A stretch of 64,000 nt of DNA from the IMG/VR virus record IMGVR_UViG_3300006802_000099, positions 1 to 64,000 of that record. The stretch is one strand, 5' to 3'. This DNA is from a virus. A model generated the notes under the pieces. It saw only the letters and a program-made list of their open reading frames with translations. It was not told where the DNA came from and did no database searches. The position numbers and the translations under genes were made by a program. Positions 36,018 to 42,507 of the stretch are shown here, piece after piece (the first letter of the stretch is position 1; each line of letters opens with the position of its first letter).

Positions 36018-36033
36018 TAAAAAAGGAGGGTAA

Positions 36034-36738
36034 ATGATACCTTCAGTGACCGTGCCTACATATAAAATGATTTTGCCTGTAAGTAAAGATGAATTTGAAT
36101 TTAGACCATTTTTAGTTAAAGAAGAAAAAATTTTATTGATGGCGAAAGAAACAGAAAATGTAAAAGAAGCTTTTTTGGCACTAAACGAAGTAATTAATAA
36201 ATGCACATTTGAAAAAATGAAATCATCTAATTATTCTGTTGCTGATACTGAATATGCTTTTTTACAAATAAGAGGAAAATCCATAGGAGAAACTTTGGAT
36301 CTAAATTTAATTTGTCCTAATAAAGAATGTAAAAAAAGCACTATAACTACAGTTCATGTTGAGGATTTTGTTTTAGATCGTGAAATTGATAACCAACATA
36401 ATACTATAAGTGTAGGAGGTATTAAGGTTATTATGAAATATCCTGCTTTGGAACAAGTAGGAGAAATTATTGATAATTTCACAGAAGACACAGTTATTTC
36501 TATAATAGCAAAATCCATAGACAGTATGTACAATGATGAAGAAAAAATTGTTATTGATGAATCTAATATTGAGGATGTTATTGAATTTATTAACAACCTA
36601 ACAATACAAGATTTTTCAAAGTTCAAAGAATTTTTTAATAATGTTCCTAAGTTAAGAAAAAAAATTACTCTTGATTGTAACCACTGTGGAGAACAAAATA
36701 GTTTTGAAGTGGATGGGATAACATCTTTTTTCGTTTAA
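36034..36738 (+). CDS. 26: Baseplate hub assembly protein gp26-like
   Basis: The 234-aa frame has the T4_baseplate (gp26) family start PSVTVPTYKMILPVSKDEFE followed by FRPFLVKEEKILLMAKE, and ends with a zinc-ribbon-like end: CPNKECKKS (about 95-103) and LDCNHCGEQNSFEVDG. In T4, gp26 and gp51 are adjacent and needed for assembling the hub. The start has a strong AGGAGGG. The last codons contain a slippery TTTTTTC that would fuse the product to the next frame (see next entries). Confidence 0.85.
   Translation: MIPSVTVPTYKMILPVSKDEFEFRPFLVKEEKILLMAKETENVKEAFLALNEVINKCTFEKMKSSNYSVADTEYAFLQIRGKSIGETLDLNLICPNKECKKSTITTVHVEDFVLDREIDNQHNTISVGGIKVIMKYPALEQVGEIIDNFTEDTVISIIAKSIDSMYNDEEKIVIDESNIEDVIEFINNLTIQDFSKFKEFFNNVPKLRKKITLDCNHCGEQNSFEVDGITSFFV
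36726..36732 (+). promoter_or_regulatory. Candidate -1 ribosomal frameshift site T TTT TTC
   Basis: In the gp26 frame the codons TCT TTT TTC GTT TAA occur at 36724-36738. The heptamer T-TTT-TTC is a canonical X-XXY-YYZ slip site two codons before the stop. Slipping back one base gives CGT TTA ACT CTT and opens the conserved-looking frame ending at 36917. Confidence 0.6.
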
Positions 36739-36917
36739 CTCTTTCTCATGATAGTTTGGAAAATTTTTACAAAACAAATTTTTTAATGATGAAGGTTCAT
36801 GGTTATTCTCTCACAGAATTAGAGAACATGATTCCATGGGAAAGAGAAGTCTTTATAGCTTTATTATTGGAATACATAGAAAAACAAAATCAAAAAAACA
36901 AAAATGAGGATTTTTGA
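36732..36917 (+). CDS. Frameshift extension of gp26, gp51-like hub-assembly domain
   Basis: Read in the -1 frame after the slip site, 61 codons encode RLTLSHDSLENFYKTNFLMM then KVHGYSLTELENMIPWEREV and a helical, Lys/Gln/Asn-rich end. The phrase 'SLTELENMIPWERE' is a pattern seen in short proteins next to gp26 in marine T4-like phages and takes the place of T4 gene 51. The frame has no start codon before 36786, and that ATG has no ribosome site and would drop the first 18 residues. A -1 fusion of gp26 (about 294 aa in total) is therefore the simpler reading. The TGA stop overlaps the next ATG (ATGA). Confidence 0.65.
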   Translation, partial: RLTLSHDSLENFYKTNFLMMKVHGYSLTELENMIPWEREVFIALLLEYIEKQNQKNKNEDF

Positions 36918-38089
36918 TGGACAGCGAACGCCTAGACATTGCTGAAGATATAGCCGAATCTATAGTAAGACTTGTTCTTGCGAGCGAAGATAAAGAAGCA
37001 TCTTATGATTTAAAAGAATCTTTAGATCAACTTCCGAAATCTGCTCCACGGTTAGAACAAACATCTAATGCCTTTGAAGAGGCCAAAGAAAAGGGACTTA
37101 CTGATAAACAAATTTTAGCTGGTTTTGGTGGCAAGAAAGCCAAAGAAATGATGTTATCAGGAAATTCAGGGGGTTCTGAGGACAGTGACATTTCCGAAGC
37201 CTCAGGTGAAGGTGGAGATTCTCCTATGGAACTAATTGTAGAAGCTGTTACAGGTATCAATGAAAATACAGCAGCCATATTAGCAGGATTAGAATCTGGT
37301 GATTTTGGTGGAGGTGAAGACGAAGGTCTTTTAGAAAACCTCAGTGACAAGTTTGGTGGAATGTTCGCTGGGTTAGGTCGCACCCTGACTGGTGCAATCA
37401 GAAGTATAGGTAGTGGAATTGCTCGCCTGGGTGGTGGAGCGGTCAGTATGGCTGGCCGAGGAGTCAGTATGGCTGGCCGAGGAGCACTTTCTATGATGCC
37501 TTCAGGTATGGCTGCCACAATGGGAGCTTCCGTGGCCGGTTCGTCTGCTCTTGCTATCGGTGGTACGGTCTTAGGTGGTCTGGCTGCTGGAATGGCTATA
37601 GGTGACCAATTTAATACTTCTGTAGAAGAAGGCGGGTCGGGTAATCTTCGTGACTGGTGGAGGAATAGTAGATTATTGGGATTGAGAAAGCAATCAATTG
37701 CAGAAAGAGAAAGTGAAGAACAAATCAATGCTAGCGGCGATGCTGCAGCGCGTGCAAGAGGATACAGTAGTTTTGCAGAAATGCAGGCGGCGAATGATGC
37801 GAGACGAGCTGCCCAGAGTCAAAACCAAGAAATGTTAGGTGAAGTTATTAATACCCCACGGATTAATACATCTGAGTCTTTACGAGAAGAAACTGAATAT
37901 ATGGCTGAAGGGCACAGAATTGCTTCGACTGAGGAACTAGCAGCTGGTCTTGGTCTTAATTATGCTCCAAACAATACTACAAATATTGTAAATAATGCTG
38001 GATCATCTCAAACAGCAACCATACAAACAAGAGACACACACAACAGTTATAGAAGATATCAGGATAAAAGACAAAACAGAGTTTATTAA
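36917..38089 (+). CDS. Tape-measure-like / hub protein (gp29 position), 390 aa
   Basis: Taking the ATG at 36917 (not the TTG three bases earlier) gives MDSERLDIAEDIAESIVRLV. Acidic helical parts flank a central glycine/alanine-rich hydrophobic region at about residues 145-230 (GRTLTGAIRSIGSGIARLGG, then SMAGRGVSMAGRG and GGTVLGGLAAGMAIGD), with a basic C-terminus containing TTNIVNNAGSSQTATIQTRD. This layout is typical of tail tape-measure and hub proteins. Position after gp26/51 suggests the gp29 role (590 aa in T4), but it is shorter, so the identity is an inference. It is coupled to the upstream frame by ATGA and ends before a strong terminator. Confidence 0.55.
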   Translation: MDSERLDIAEDIAESIVRLVLASEDKEASYDLKESLDQLPKSAPRLEQTSNAFEEAKEKGLTDKQILAGFGGKKAKEMMLSGNSGGSEDSDISEASGEGGDSPMELIVEAVTGINENTAAILAGLESGDFGGGEDEGLLENLSDKFGGMFAGLGRTLTGAIRSIGSGIARLGGGAVSMAGRGVSMAGRGALSMMPSGMAATMGASVAGSSALAIGGTVLGGLAAGMAIGDQFNTSVEEGGSGNLRDWWRNSRLLGLRKQSIAERESEEQINASGDAAARARGYSSFAEMQAANDARRAAQSQNQEMLGEVINTPRINTSESLREETEYMAEGHRIASTEELAAGLGLNYAPNNTTNIVNNAGSSQTATIQTRDTHNSYRRYQDKRQNRVY

Positions 38090-38093
38090 ACTG

Positions 38094-38127
38094 AAAAAGA
38101 GGGGGGCTTAAAGGCCCCCCTCTTTTT
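38094..38127. terminator. Strong bidirectional terminator between convergent operons
   Basis: A perfect 14-bp stem (AAAAAGAGGGGGGC at 38094-38107 with GCCCCCCTCTTTTT at 38114-38127) and a 6-base loop. Both strands end in a T run, so it stops the rightward tail block and the leftward gp32 transcript. Confidence 0.95.
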
Positions 38128-39012
38128 TTAATCTTCAGCTAACTTAGCAAAATAGCTAAGAGTATCATCCTCGTCTTCATCCTCCATTGGAGAAGGAGCA
38201 CTCCTAATAACAGGAGCTTCCTCTGAAATCTCAGAGATTTGATCTGCTGTCATAGCAGAGACAGGATTACCCTTTAAAACCATTTCGAGCTTTCTCTTAA
38301 GCTCATCATAACTCTTGAAATTCTTTTCGTCTAAGAATTCCTGTAAAGAGTGTTGCTGATTCCAAATAACTTCAATATCTGAATCGGAATCTGCAATTGC
38401 AGAAGGCGAATCAAACTCGGACTTGTCGTAGTTGCGATAACCCTCAACATTACGAATCTTCAGCTTGAAGTCTGCACCAGCCCAGAAGTCAAAAGGATTA
38501 ATAGGATCTTCATCCTCAAACTGTGGGTGCATTACGTCCTTGATCTTATCAAAGATTTTCTTACCAAACTTGTATAGGAAAACCTTCCCATCATTCTCAG
38601 GATTAGCTGAATCCTTAACTACGAGAATGTTAGAGATATGACTTAGACGGCGCTTCTGCTTACGAGCAATTTCCTTATTGCTCTCAACACCTGAATTCCA
38701 AAGCTCATTGTTAAGCTCAGAAACAGGATCGGGTTGATTAATAGTGGTCAAGCTGTTCTCAATATACCAGCGACCTGTGGGACCCTGAAACCCATGATCC
38801 CAAACACGAACCCATGGAATCTCCTCACCCTTTGGCGGAGGAAGAAAGCGGATCACAGCATAGCCGTTGCCTGCCTTATCAACTGTAGGCTTCCAAAAGC
38901 GATCATCACCACGTGGCTTTGATGATGGATTAGAAATCTTCTCAACCTCTTTCATGAGGTTTTCGAAGTTGCCACGGCTACTGCGTAAATCTGATAAACT
39001 TGAAAATGACAT
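38128..39012 (-). CDS. 32: Single-stranded DNA-binding protein gp32
   Basis: The ATG at 39012 (AAGGAG ribosome site) gives 294 aa; a longer frame to 39054 would cover the operator-like repeats and is less likely. The core is as in marine gp32: DDRFWKPTVDKAGNGYAVIR, FLPPPKGEEIPWVRVWDHGF, GPTGRWYIENSLTTINQPDP and VFLYKFGKKIFDKI. The C-terminus is an acidic tail (PMEDEDEDDTLSYFAKLAED) of the kind that recruits other replication proteins. The protein has no cysteine, so the zinc site of T4 gp32 is absent. gp32 coats single-stranded DNA in replication, recombination and repair. gp59, its loader partner, is encoded just upstream. Confidence 0.93.
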   Translation of the reverse strand: MSFSSLSDLRSSRGNFENLMKEVEKISNPSSKPRGDDRFWKPTVDKAGNGYAVIRFLPPPKGEEIPWVRVWDHGFQGPTGRWYIENSLTTINQPDPVSELNNELWNSGVESNKEIARKQKRRLSHISNILVVKDSANPENDGKVFLYKFGKKIFDKIKDVMHPQFEDEDPINPFDFWAGADFKLKIRNVEGYRNYDKSEFDSPSAIADSDSDIEVIWNQQHSLQEFLDEKNFKSYDELKRKLEMVLKGNPVSAMTADQISEISEEAPVIRSAPSPMEDEDEDDTLSYFAKLAED

Positions 39013-39023
39013 TGTATTTCTCC

Positions 39024-39053
39024 TTGTATAGCGTTGTATGTTGTTGTATAGCA
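39024..39053 (-). promoter_or_regulatory. Possible gp32 autoregulatory operator, three 10-base repeats
   Basis: Directly upstream of the gp32 ribosome site, the plus strand reads ttgtatagcg, ttgtatgttg, ttgtatagca in exact 10-base register, so the mRNA carries three CNAUACAA-type units with little base pairing. T4 gp32 represses its own translation by binding an unstructured leader; this run could play that part. Confidence 0.45.
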
Positions 39054-39065
39054 TTTTTCATAATA

Positions 39066-39245
39066 TTATTCATCATCCTGGTCTGTGTAATCCAAGTCTA
39101 ATGAATCTTCATCAAAATCATCATATTCTTCATCAAGATAATCGTAGACTCTACCTTTGTGTTTTTTAAACAAATCCTTATTGTTTCTTTTACTTTGGTG
39201 TCTTCTTTCTTGATATTCTTCTTCTTCCCAATAATTGTTACTCAT
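39066..39245 (-). CDS. Small acidic protein between gp59 and gp32 (59 aa)
   Basis: ATG at 39245 with AAGG six bases upstream, TAA at 39066-39068. It begins MSNNYWEEEEYQERRHQSKR, then a basic stretch (NNKDLFKKHKGRVYD), and ends in a strongly acidic half (LDEEYDDFDEDSLDLDYTDQ then DDE). Its start overlaps the end of gp59 by eight bases, so it is probably co-translated with it. Not recognised; the acidic tail could mimic DNA or bind gp32. Confidence 0.6.
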   Translation of the reverse strand: MSNNYWEEEEYQERRHQSKRNNKDLFKKHKGRVYDYLDEEYDDFDEDSLDLDYTDQDDE

Positions 39246-39828
39246 TATAAACCTTTTTTGTAATCATTTGGTATTTATCTTTCTCAACTGTTAAGAACGG
39301 TGAATATTTTTTGATTTTAATAGAAACTTCTGCCCATACTGGATCAAGAAATAATTTCTTGTCCAAGTATAATCTAAATTTATATAATTTATTTAGAATT
39401 ACAAGAGTTTCTAAAGAAACAATTTTACCATAATATAGTTTTAAAATAGGTGGATGGGTGTTTTCAACTTCCCAAAGTTCTGATAAAACAGGATAATGTT
39501 CCTGAATCCTCTGAAGTTCGGATTCATATGTGTATGCCATACTTTGTATTCTTTTTTGCCATTCCAAATATGTGTTCGCACCACCATCATCAAATAAACC
39601 ACCCCATGTATCACCTGTAATAAAATTTGCAACAAAATATTCCACAAATGCATCTTGTGAATTATACTTGGATTTTATTTTATTTAAATAAATTCCAAAC
39701 TCTTTTTTAACACCTTGTTTTGGTTTTTTAGGGATTCTTCCTTTTCTTATATCAAAATTATCTGAATCCTGTGTGAAATGTAATCTTAAAGCAGTATAAA
39801 CCTGATATAAAGATTCTACATTGCTCAT
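39238..39828 (-). CDS. 59: gp59-like loader of the replicative helicase
   Basis: The 196-aa protein (T4 gp59 is 217 aa) has the all-helical gp59 pattern: SLYQVYTALRLHFTQDSDNF, FVANFITGDTWGGLFDDGGA (T4 has 'ISNLVANQDAWIGDISDADA'), YLEWQKRIQSMAYTYESELQ and the C-terminal LKLYYGKIVSLETLVILNKL (T4 'FKLLQSNIISFETFILLDSF'). gp59 loads the gp41 helicase on gp32-coated forks. Gene order 33-59-32 is as in T4. It overlaps gp33 by four bases (ATGA). Confidence 0.9.
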   Translation of the reverse strand: MSNVESLYQVYTALRLHFTQDSDNFDIRKGRIPKKPKQGVKKEFGIYLNKIKSKYNSQDAFVEYFVANFITGDTWGGLFDDGGANTYLEWQKRIQSMAYTYESELQRIQEHYPVLSELWEVENTHPPILKLYYGKIVSLETLVILNKLYKFRLYLDKKLFLDPVWAEVSIKIKKYSPFLTVEKDKYQMITKKVYNE

Positions 39829-40118
39829 GGCAACTTAGGTGTTTTGTTTTTCTTTAATAAGTTCATTTCTTCAGCTTCAGCTCTAATTTTTTCTTTCAGA
39901 GATGAAGTTATAAAACTAGAAACAGCTTGAGGTTCAATATCATTCTCCTCACAATATTCTAGTAACATTTCAAAATAGCCCAAACGCCTCAGAACAGCCT
40001 GTTCTTCAATATACATTGAAAAATCTATAGCATTATTAAATTCACCTTTGGTAATAATATATTCCAAAGTTACAATCTCAACTGGTTGAGGTTTTGGTAA
40101 TTCAAATTCATCCATCAT
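39825..40118 (-). CDS. 33: gp33-like late-transcription coactivator
   Basis: The 97-aa protein matches the T4 gp33 C-terminal half: YFEMLLEYCEENDIEPQAVS then SFITSSLKEKIRAEAEEMNL (T4 'YLEATTAFLEENSIPETQFAKFIPSGIIEKIQSEAIDENLL'). gp33 joins the gp55 sigma factor and the gp45 clamp on host RNA polymerase to activate late promoters, in agreement with the TATAAATA sites found in this window. It overlaps both neighbours by a few bases. A second ATG one codon later is an equally possible start. Confidence 0.9.
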   Translation of the reverse strand: MMDEFELPKPQPVEIVTLEYIITKGEFNNAIDFSMYIEEQAVLRRLGYFEMLLEYCEENDIEPQAVSSFITSSLKEKIRAEAEEMNLLKKNKTPKLP

Positions 40119-40624
40119 GCACCATCCGCTAATTCATAAAAAATGTGATTTCCTATTTGTTCAATTTGTTTTGCATAAGGCCATTTTGGATTTACATATG
40201 ATGCATGAAAAAATAAAGCATCTTTTAAAATATCCAATTCTAAATTATCATTTAGAAATTTTTCTGCCAAAATATAAGTTTCATTGAAAAGATGTGGTTC
40301 AAATCTTGTTCTTGCTCCACAAGTCCAAGAAAACTGACACCCTACATCATTTCTTTGAAAAACAACCTCACAAATAGAATTAGGATATTGTTTATTTCTA
40401 ACTCTATTCATAGTAACTGTAGCAACTGCTAATTTTCCTTCATAAGGTTCATTCAATGACTCAAAGAAAATATTTTGAGCCAAACAATTTATTTCTGAAC
40501 CTTCAAATTCAGATTTTTCAACAATTACCTCAACTACAGGAGGTAAAGTATTTGGAATATTAGTTGGAAAAACTATTAATACTAAAGACGATAGTACCAA
40601 AGTTATAATAATATATCTCATCAT
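40115..40624 (-). CDS. SleB-type cell-wall hydrolase with N-terminal membrane anchor
   Basis: The ATG at 40624 (GGGAGG six bases upstream) gives 169 aa; the 11 residues before it in the open frame lack a ribosome site. Residues ~4-19 (YIIITLVLSSLVLIVF) form a single membrane segment or signal anchor with few charges. Then follows the Hydrolase_2/SleB core: CLAQNIFFESLNEPYEGKLA (catalytic Glu about 55), VATVTMNRVRNKQYPNSICE, GCQFSWTC and ALFFHASYVNPKWPYAKQIE. It probably cuts peptidoglycan glycan strands. A signal-anchor-release (SAR) endolysin is possible. It has its own promoter and is coupled to gp33 by a stop/start overlap. Confidence 0.85.
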   Translation of the reverse strand: MMRYIIITLVLSSLVLIVFPTNIPNTLPPVVEVIVEKSEFEGSEINCLAQNIFFESLNEPYEGKLAVATVTMNRVRNKQYPNSICEVVFQRNDVGCQFSWTCGARTRFEPHLFNETYILAEKFLNDNLELDILKDALFFHASYVNPKWPYAKQIEQIGNHIFYELADGA

Positions 40625-40645
40625 AAGTACCTCCCTTATTGATGT

Positions 40646-40674
40646 AATATAATACATTACAATTGGTTTGTCAA
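40646..40674 (-). promoter_or_regulatory. Host-type promoter TTGACA-N17-TATATT before the wall hydrolase
   Basis: TTGACA at 40669-40674 and TATATT at 40646-40651 on the minus strand, overlapping the end of the exonuclease gene. The short leader begins near 40639 and reads straight into the ribosome site. It would drive sleB-gp33-gp59-59aa-gp32. Confidence 0.65.
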
Positions 40675-41324
40675 GGTTTAAGTTCGAAAAGGTCCCGGTA
40701 GTATAAAAGACCTTCTACAAAATCATCCCTTTTGCCTTGAAAAGTTTGGACAAACCCATCTTCGACTACGATAATAATTGTTAAACGATTGATAGGTATA
40801 TTGGTTCTTTCTTCGAACATTATTGCATATGCTGAGGCTTGCATAAAATAATGCAAAATGTGTTCTTTATCTTTTTCTCTTCTGGCAGTTTTAAAATCTA
40901 TGATAGATAATTTACCATCATATTCAGCTATACAATCTACACGTCCTGCTAATCGTAAATGATCAGAATATAACGGCGCCTCAAGGGACCTTATATTATT
41001 TATTCTATCAAGTTCCGGGAGTATGACAGAAAACATCTCCTTTTCCATTAGAGATATGTTTTCTAACTCCTCATTATTGAGGTAATTTTCAATAATGTTA
41101 TGTATCCTTGTTCCTCTGTTGGCTGCCTGTTTAGATATTTTATTTGCTTCTTCCTCACCAACACGTTTGCGCCATTCTTGTATACCTTGTTTAGTATGTT
41201 CAGATAACACCGTGGTGACGGAAGGGTAGGATTTACCTTCAGGAGTTTGGTAAACCCTACCCTTCTCGGTCGTGTAAGCAGTCAAATCCTGTAACTCAAC
41301 AGGAACATGATTAAATTTTTTCAT
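40671..41324 (-). CDS. RecB-like PD-(D/E)XK exonuclease
   Basis: The ATG at 41324 with GAGG gives 217 aa (a GTG precedes it). The catalytic motif is clear: LAGRVDCIAEYDGKLSIIDF then KTARREKDK, with D131, D144 and K146 forming D...D-x-K of the RecB/MGME1 nuclease superfamily. QAANRGTRIHNIIENYL holds the early GTxxH motif. Such exonucleases are common in marine T4-like phages and are thought to act in recombination or DNA processing, or in host DNA breakdown. A host-type promoter stands immediately upstream, pointing to early expression. Confidence 0.88.
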   Translation of the reverse strand: MKKFNHVPVELQDLTAYTTEKGRVYQTPEGKSYPSVTTVLSEHTKQGIQEWRKRVGEEEANKISKQAANRGTRIHNIIENYLNNEELENISLMEKEMFSVILPELDRINNIRSLEAPLYSDHLRLAGRVDCIAEYDGKLSIIDFKTARREKDKEHILHYFMQASAYAIMFEERTNIPINRLTIIIVVEDGFVQTFQGKRDDFVEGLLYYRDLFELKP

Positions 41325-41353
41325 CACACCTCAACTTGTTTAATCATACTATT

Positions 41354-41382
41354 AATGTAATAATAATTTATTGTTATGTCAA
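41354..41382 (-). promoter_or_regulatory. Host-type promoter TTGACA-N17-TACATT before the exonuclease
   Basis: TTGACA at 41377-41382 (overlapping the phoH stop) and TACATT at 41354-41359 on the minus strand, 17-base spacer. Confidence 0.5.
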
Positions 41383-42125
41383 TATGCCATTAACACCATA
41401 TCGTCGTAGGCCAATCTTGCTAAAATATATTCTTTAACAAGGTTGCTTCTAACAATATCGGTGATTTCAAATTCTAGCATTTTGAATGTTGACATATGTT
41501 TTGTTATACTTATAAACTTATTTAACCCAGACATATCCTGTTTTCTATAAAGATCTGTTTGCCTAAAATCTCCACAAAATATAATTTTAGAATGTTTGCC
41601 AATACGGGTCATGATACTATTAATTTCCATATCGTTCATGTTTTGACATTCATCAACAATAACAATGGAATTATCCATTGTTAATCCTCTTACATACGAT
41701 GTTGTCATGAATTCAATTACTCCTTGTTCCATTAATTTCATGTATGCAATTTTTCCAAATCTAGGAATTAAATCTGAACAAATATCCTGATATGGTCGAG
41801 AATATATTTCAGTTTTTTCTTTTTCGTTTCCTGGCAAAAATCCTATGTCTCTGGATGGAACTGCTGATCTTACTATAACAATTTTTTCGAACTCTGAGGT
41901 TTCCTTTAAAACCTCATTTAATGCATTGTACAATGCGATATATGTCTTACCTGTTCCTGCTACGCCATGCAATAATATAGCTTCAGTACCCTTGTTGTAA
42001 AGTTTATAGAATTTGTCTTGGTTAATTGTTAATGGTTTGATTGGTTTTAAATCTCCTTTGATAATTAAATTAGGGTTTCTACCATTAGAATTTTTAACAC
42101 TTTGGCGATTTTTTTTACGGGACAT
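41379..42125 (-). CDS. phoH: PhoH-like ATPase
   Basis: From ATG 42125 the protein is 248 aa, beginning MSRKKNRQSVKNSNGRN. It has a Walker A GVAGTGKT (54-61), IVIVRSAVPSRDIGFLPG (typical PhoH) and a Walker B SIVIVDECQNM (about 153-163) followed by SKIIFCGDFRQTD. PhoH is a P-loop ATPase widespread in marine phages; its function is unresolved and not necessarily phosphate-linked. A longer open frame to 42179 runs through a terminator hairpin and is unlikely to be coding. The ribosome site is weak (GCGAG). Confidence 0.9.
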   Translation of the reverse strand: MSRKKNRQSVKNSNGRNPNLIIKGDLKPIKPLTINQDKFYKLYNKGTEAILLHGVAGTGKTYIALYNALNEVLKETSEFEKIVIVRSAVPSRDIGFLPGNEKEKTEIYSRPYQDICSDLIPRFGKIAYMKLMEQGVIEFMTTSYVRGLTMDNSIVIVDECQNMNDMEINSIMTRIGKHSKIIFCGDFRQTDLYRKQDMSGLNKFISITKHMSTFKMLEFEITDIVRSNLVKEYILARLAYDDMVLMAY

Positions 42126-42144
42126 TTTAGACTCGCTAGTTAGG

Positions 42145-42185
42145 GTAAAAAAATAACTCCCCCAGTGCTTAAGCACCAAGGGAGT
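42145..42185 (-). terminator. Leftward terminator or attenuator between the FmdB-like gene and phoH
   Basis: On the minus strand a hairpin (ACTCCC ... GTGC-TTAA-GCAC ... GGGAGT, 42156-42185) is followed by TTATTTTTTT. It lies only 20 bases before the phoH ATG, with no evident promoter between, so read-through would be needed for phoH. Confidence 0.7.
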
Positions 42186-42208
42186 ATGTTTAAGTTATTT
42201 CGTACTTT

Positions 42209-42475
42209 TTAAAAGTCGAAACTGCTGTTGCTAAGTGTGTTGCCTCTGTTATTTGATTCAATTTTTTGCATCACCTCTTTGAAGCCCCCATCGGGTCTTC
42301 TGATTCCTAGTCTTACCGGGTCTCCTAAAGCAGGAGCGGAAAATATAACCTTCTTGACCTGAACCTCACCACAATTAGGACATGGTTCCTCCTCGGGTTG
42401 TTTCATGTTAGGAATGCTCAATATCTTTTCAAAATAATGTTCACATTTGTCACACTTGTATTCATAGTTAGGCAT
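42209..42475 (-). CDS. FmdB-like zinc-ribbon protein (88 aa)
   Basis: The ATG at 42475 gives MPNYEYKCDKCEHYFEKILS, the usual start of FmdB-type proteins, with paired CxxC motifs (CDKC and CPNC) forming one zinc ribbon. A Gly/Arg/Pro-rich end follows. The frame also runs to a GTG at 42511 overlapping the ligase stop; family comparison favours the shorter start. The function of these proteins in phages is unknown, and regulation of transcription is only a guess. GATAAATA at 42481-42488, just ahead of the start, could be a late promoter. Confidence 0.8.
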   Translation of the reverse strand: MPNYEYKCDKCEHYFEKILSIPNMKQPEEEPCPNCGEVQVKKVIFSAPALGDPVRLGIRRPDGGFKEVMQKIESNNRGNTLSNSSFDF

Positions 42476-42507
42476 ATTTTTATTTATCTCATCGGGTTTT
42501 TTACGGT

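Noticed and set aside
36786-36917. Independent 43-aa gene starting at 36786
   Set aside because: No ribosome site precedes it and 18 protein-like residues lie upstream in the same frame, which favours the frameshift model.
37027-37728. 233-aa minus-strand frame inside the tape-measure-like gene
   Set aside because: Pro/Ser/Ile low complexity from the complement of a Gly/Ala-rich gene; no supporting context.
39013-39054. Upstream ATG for gp32 at 39054
   Set aside because: It would translate the operator-like repeats and lacks a ribosome site; MSFSSLSDLRSSR with AAGGAG is the better start.
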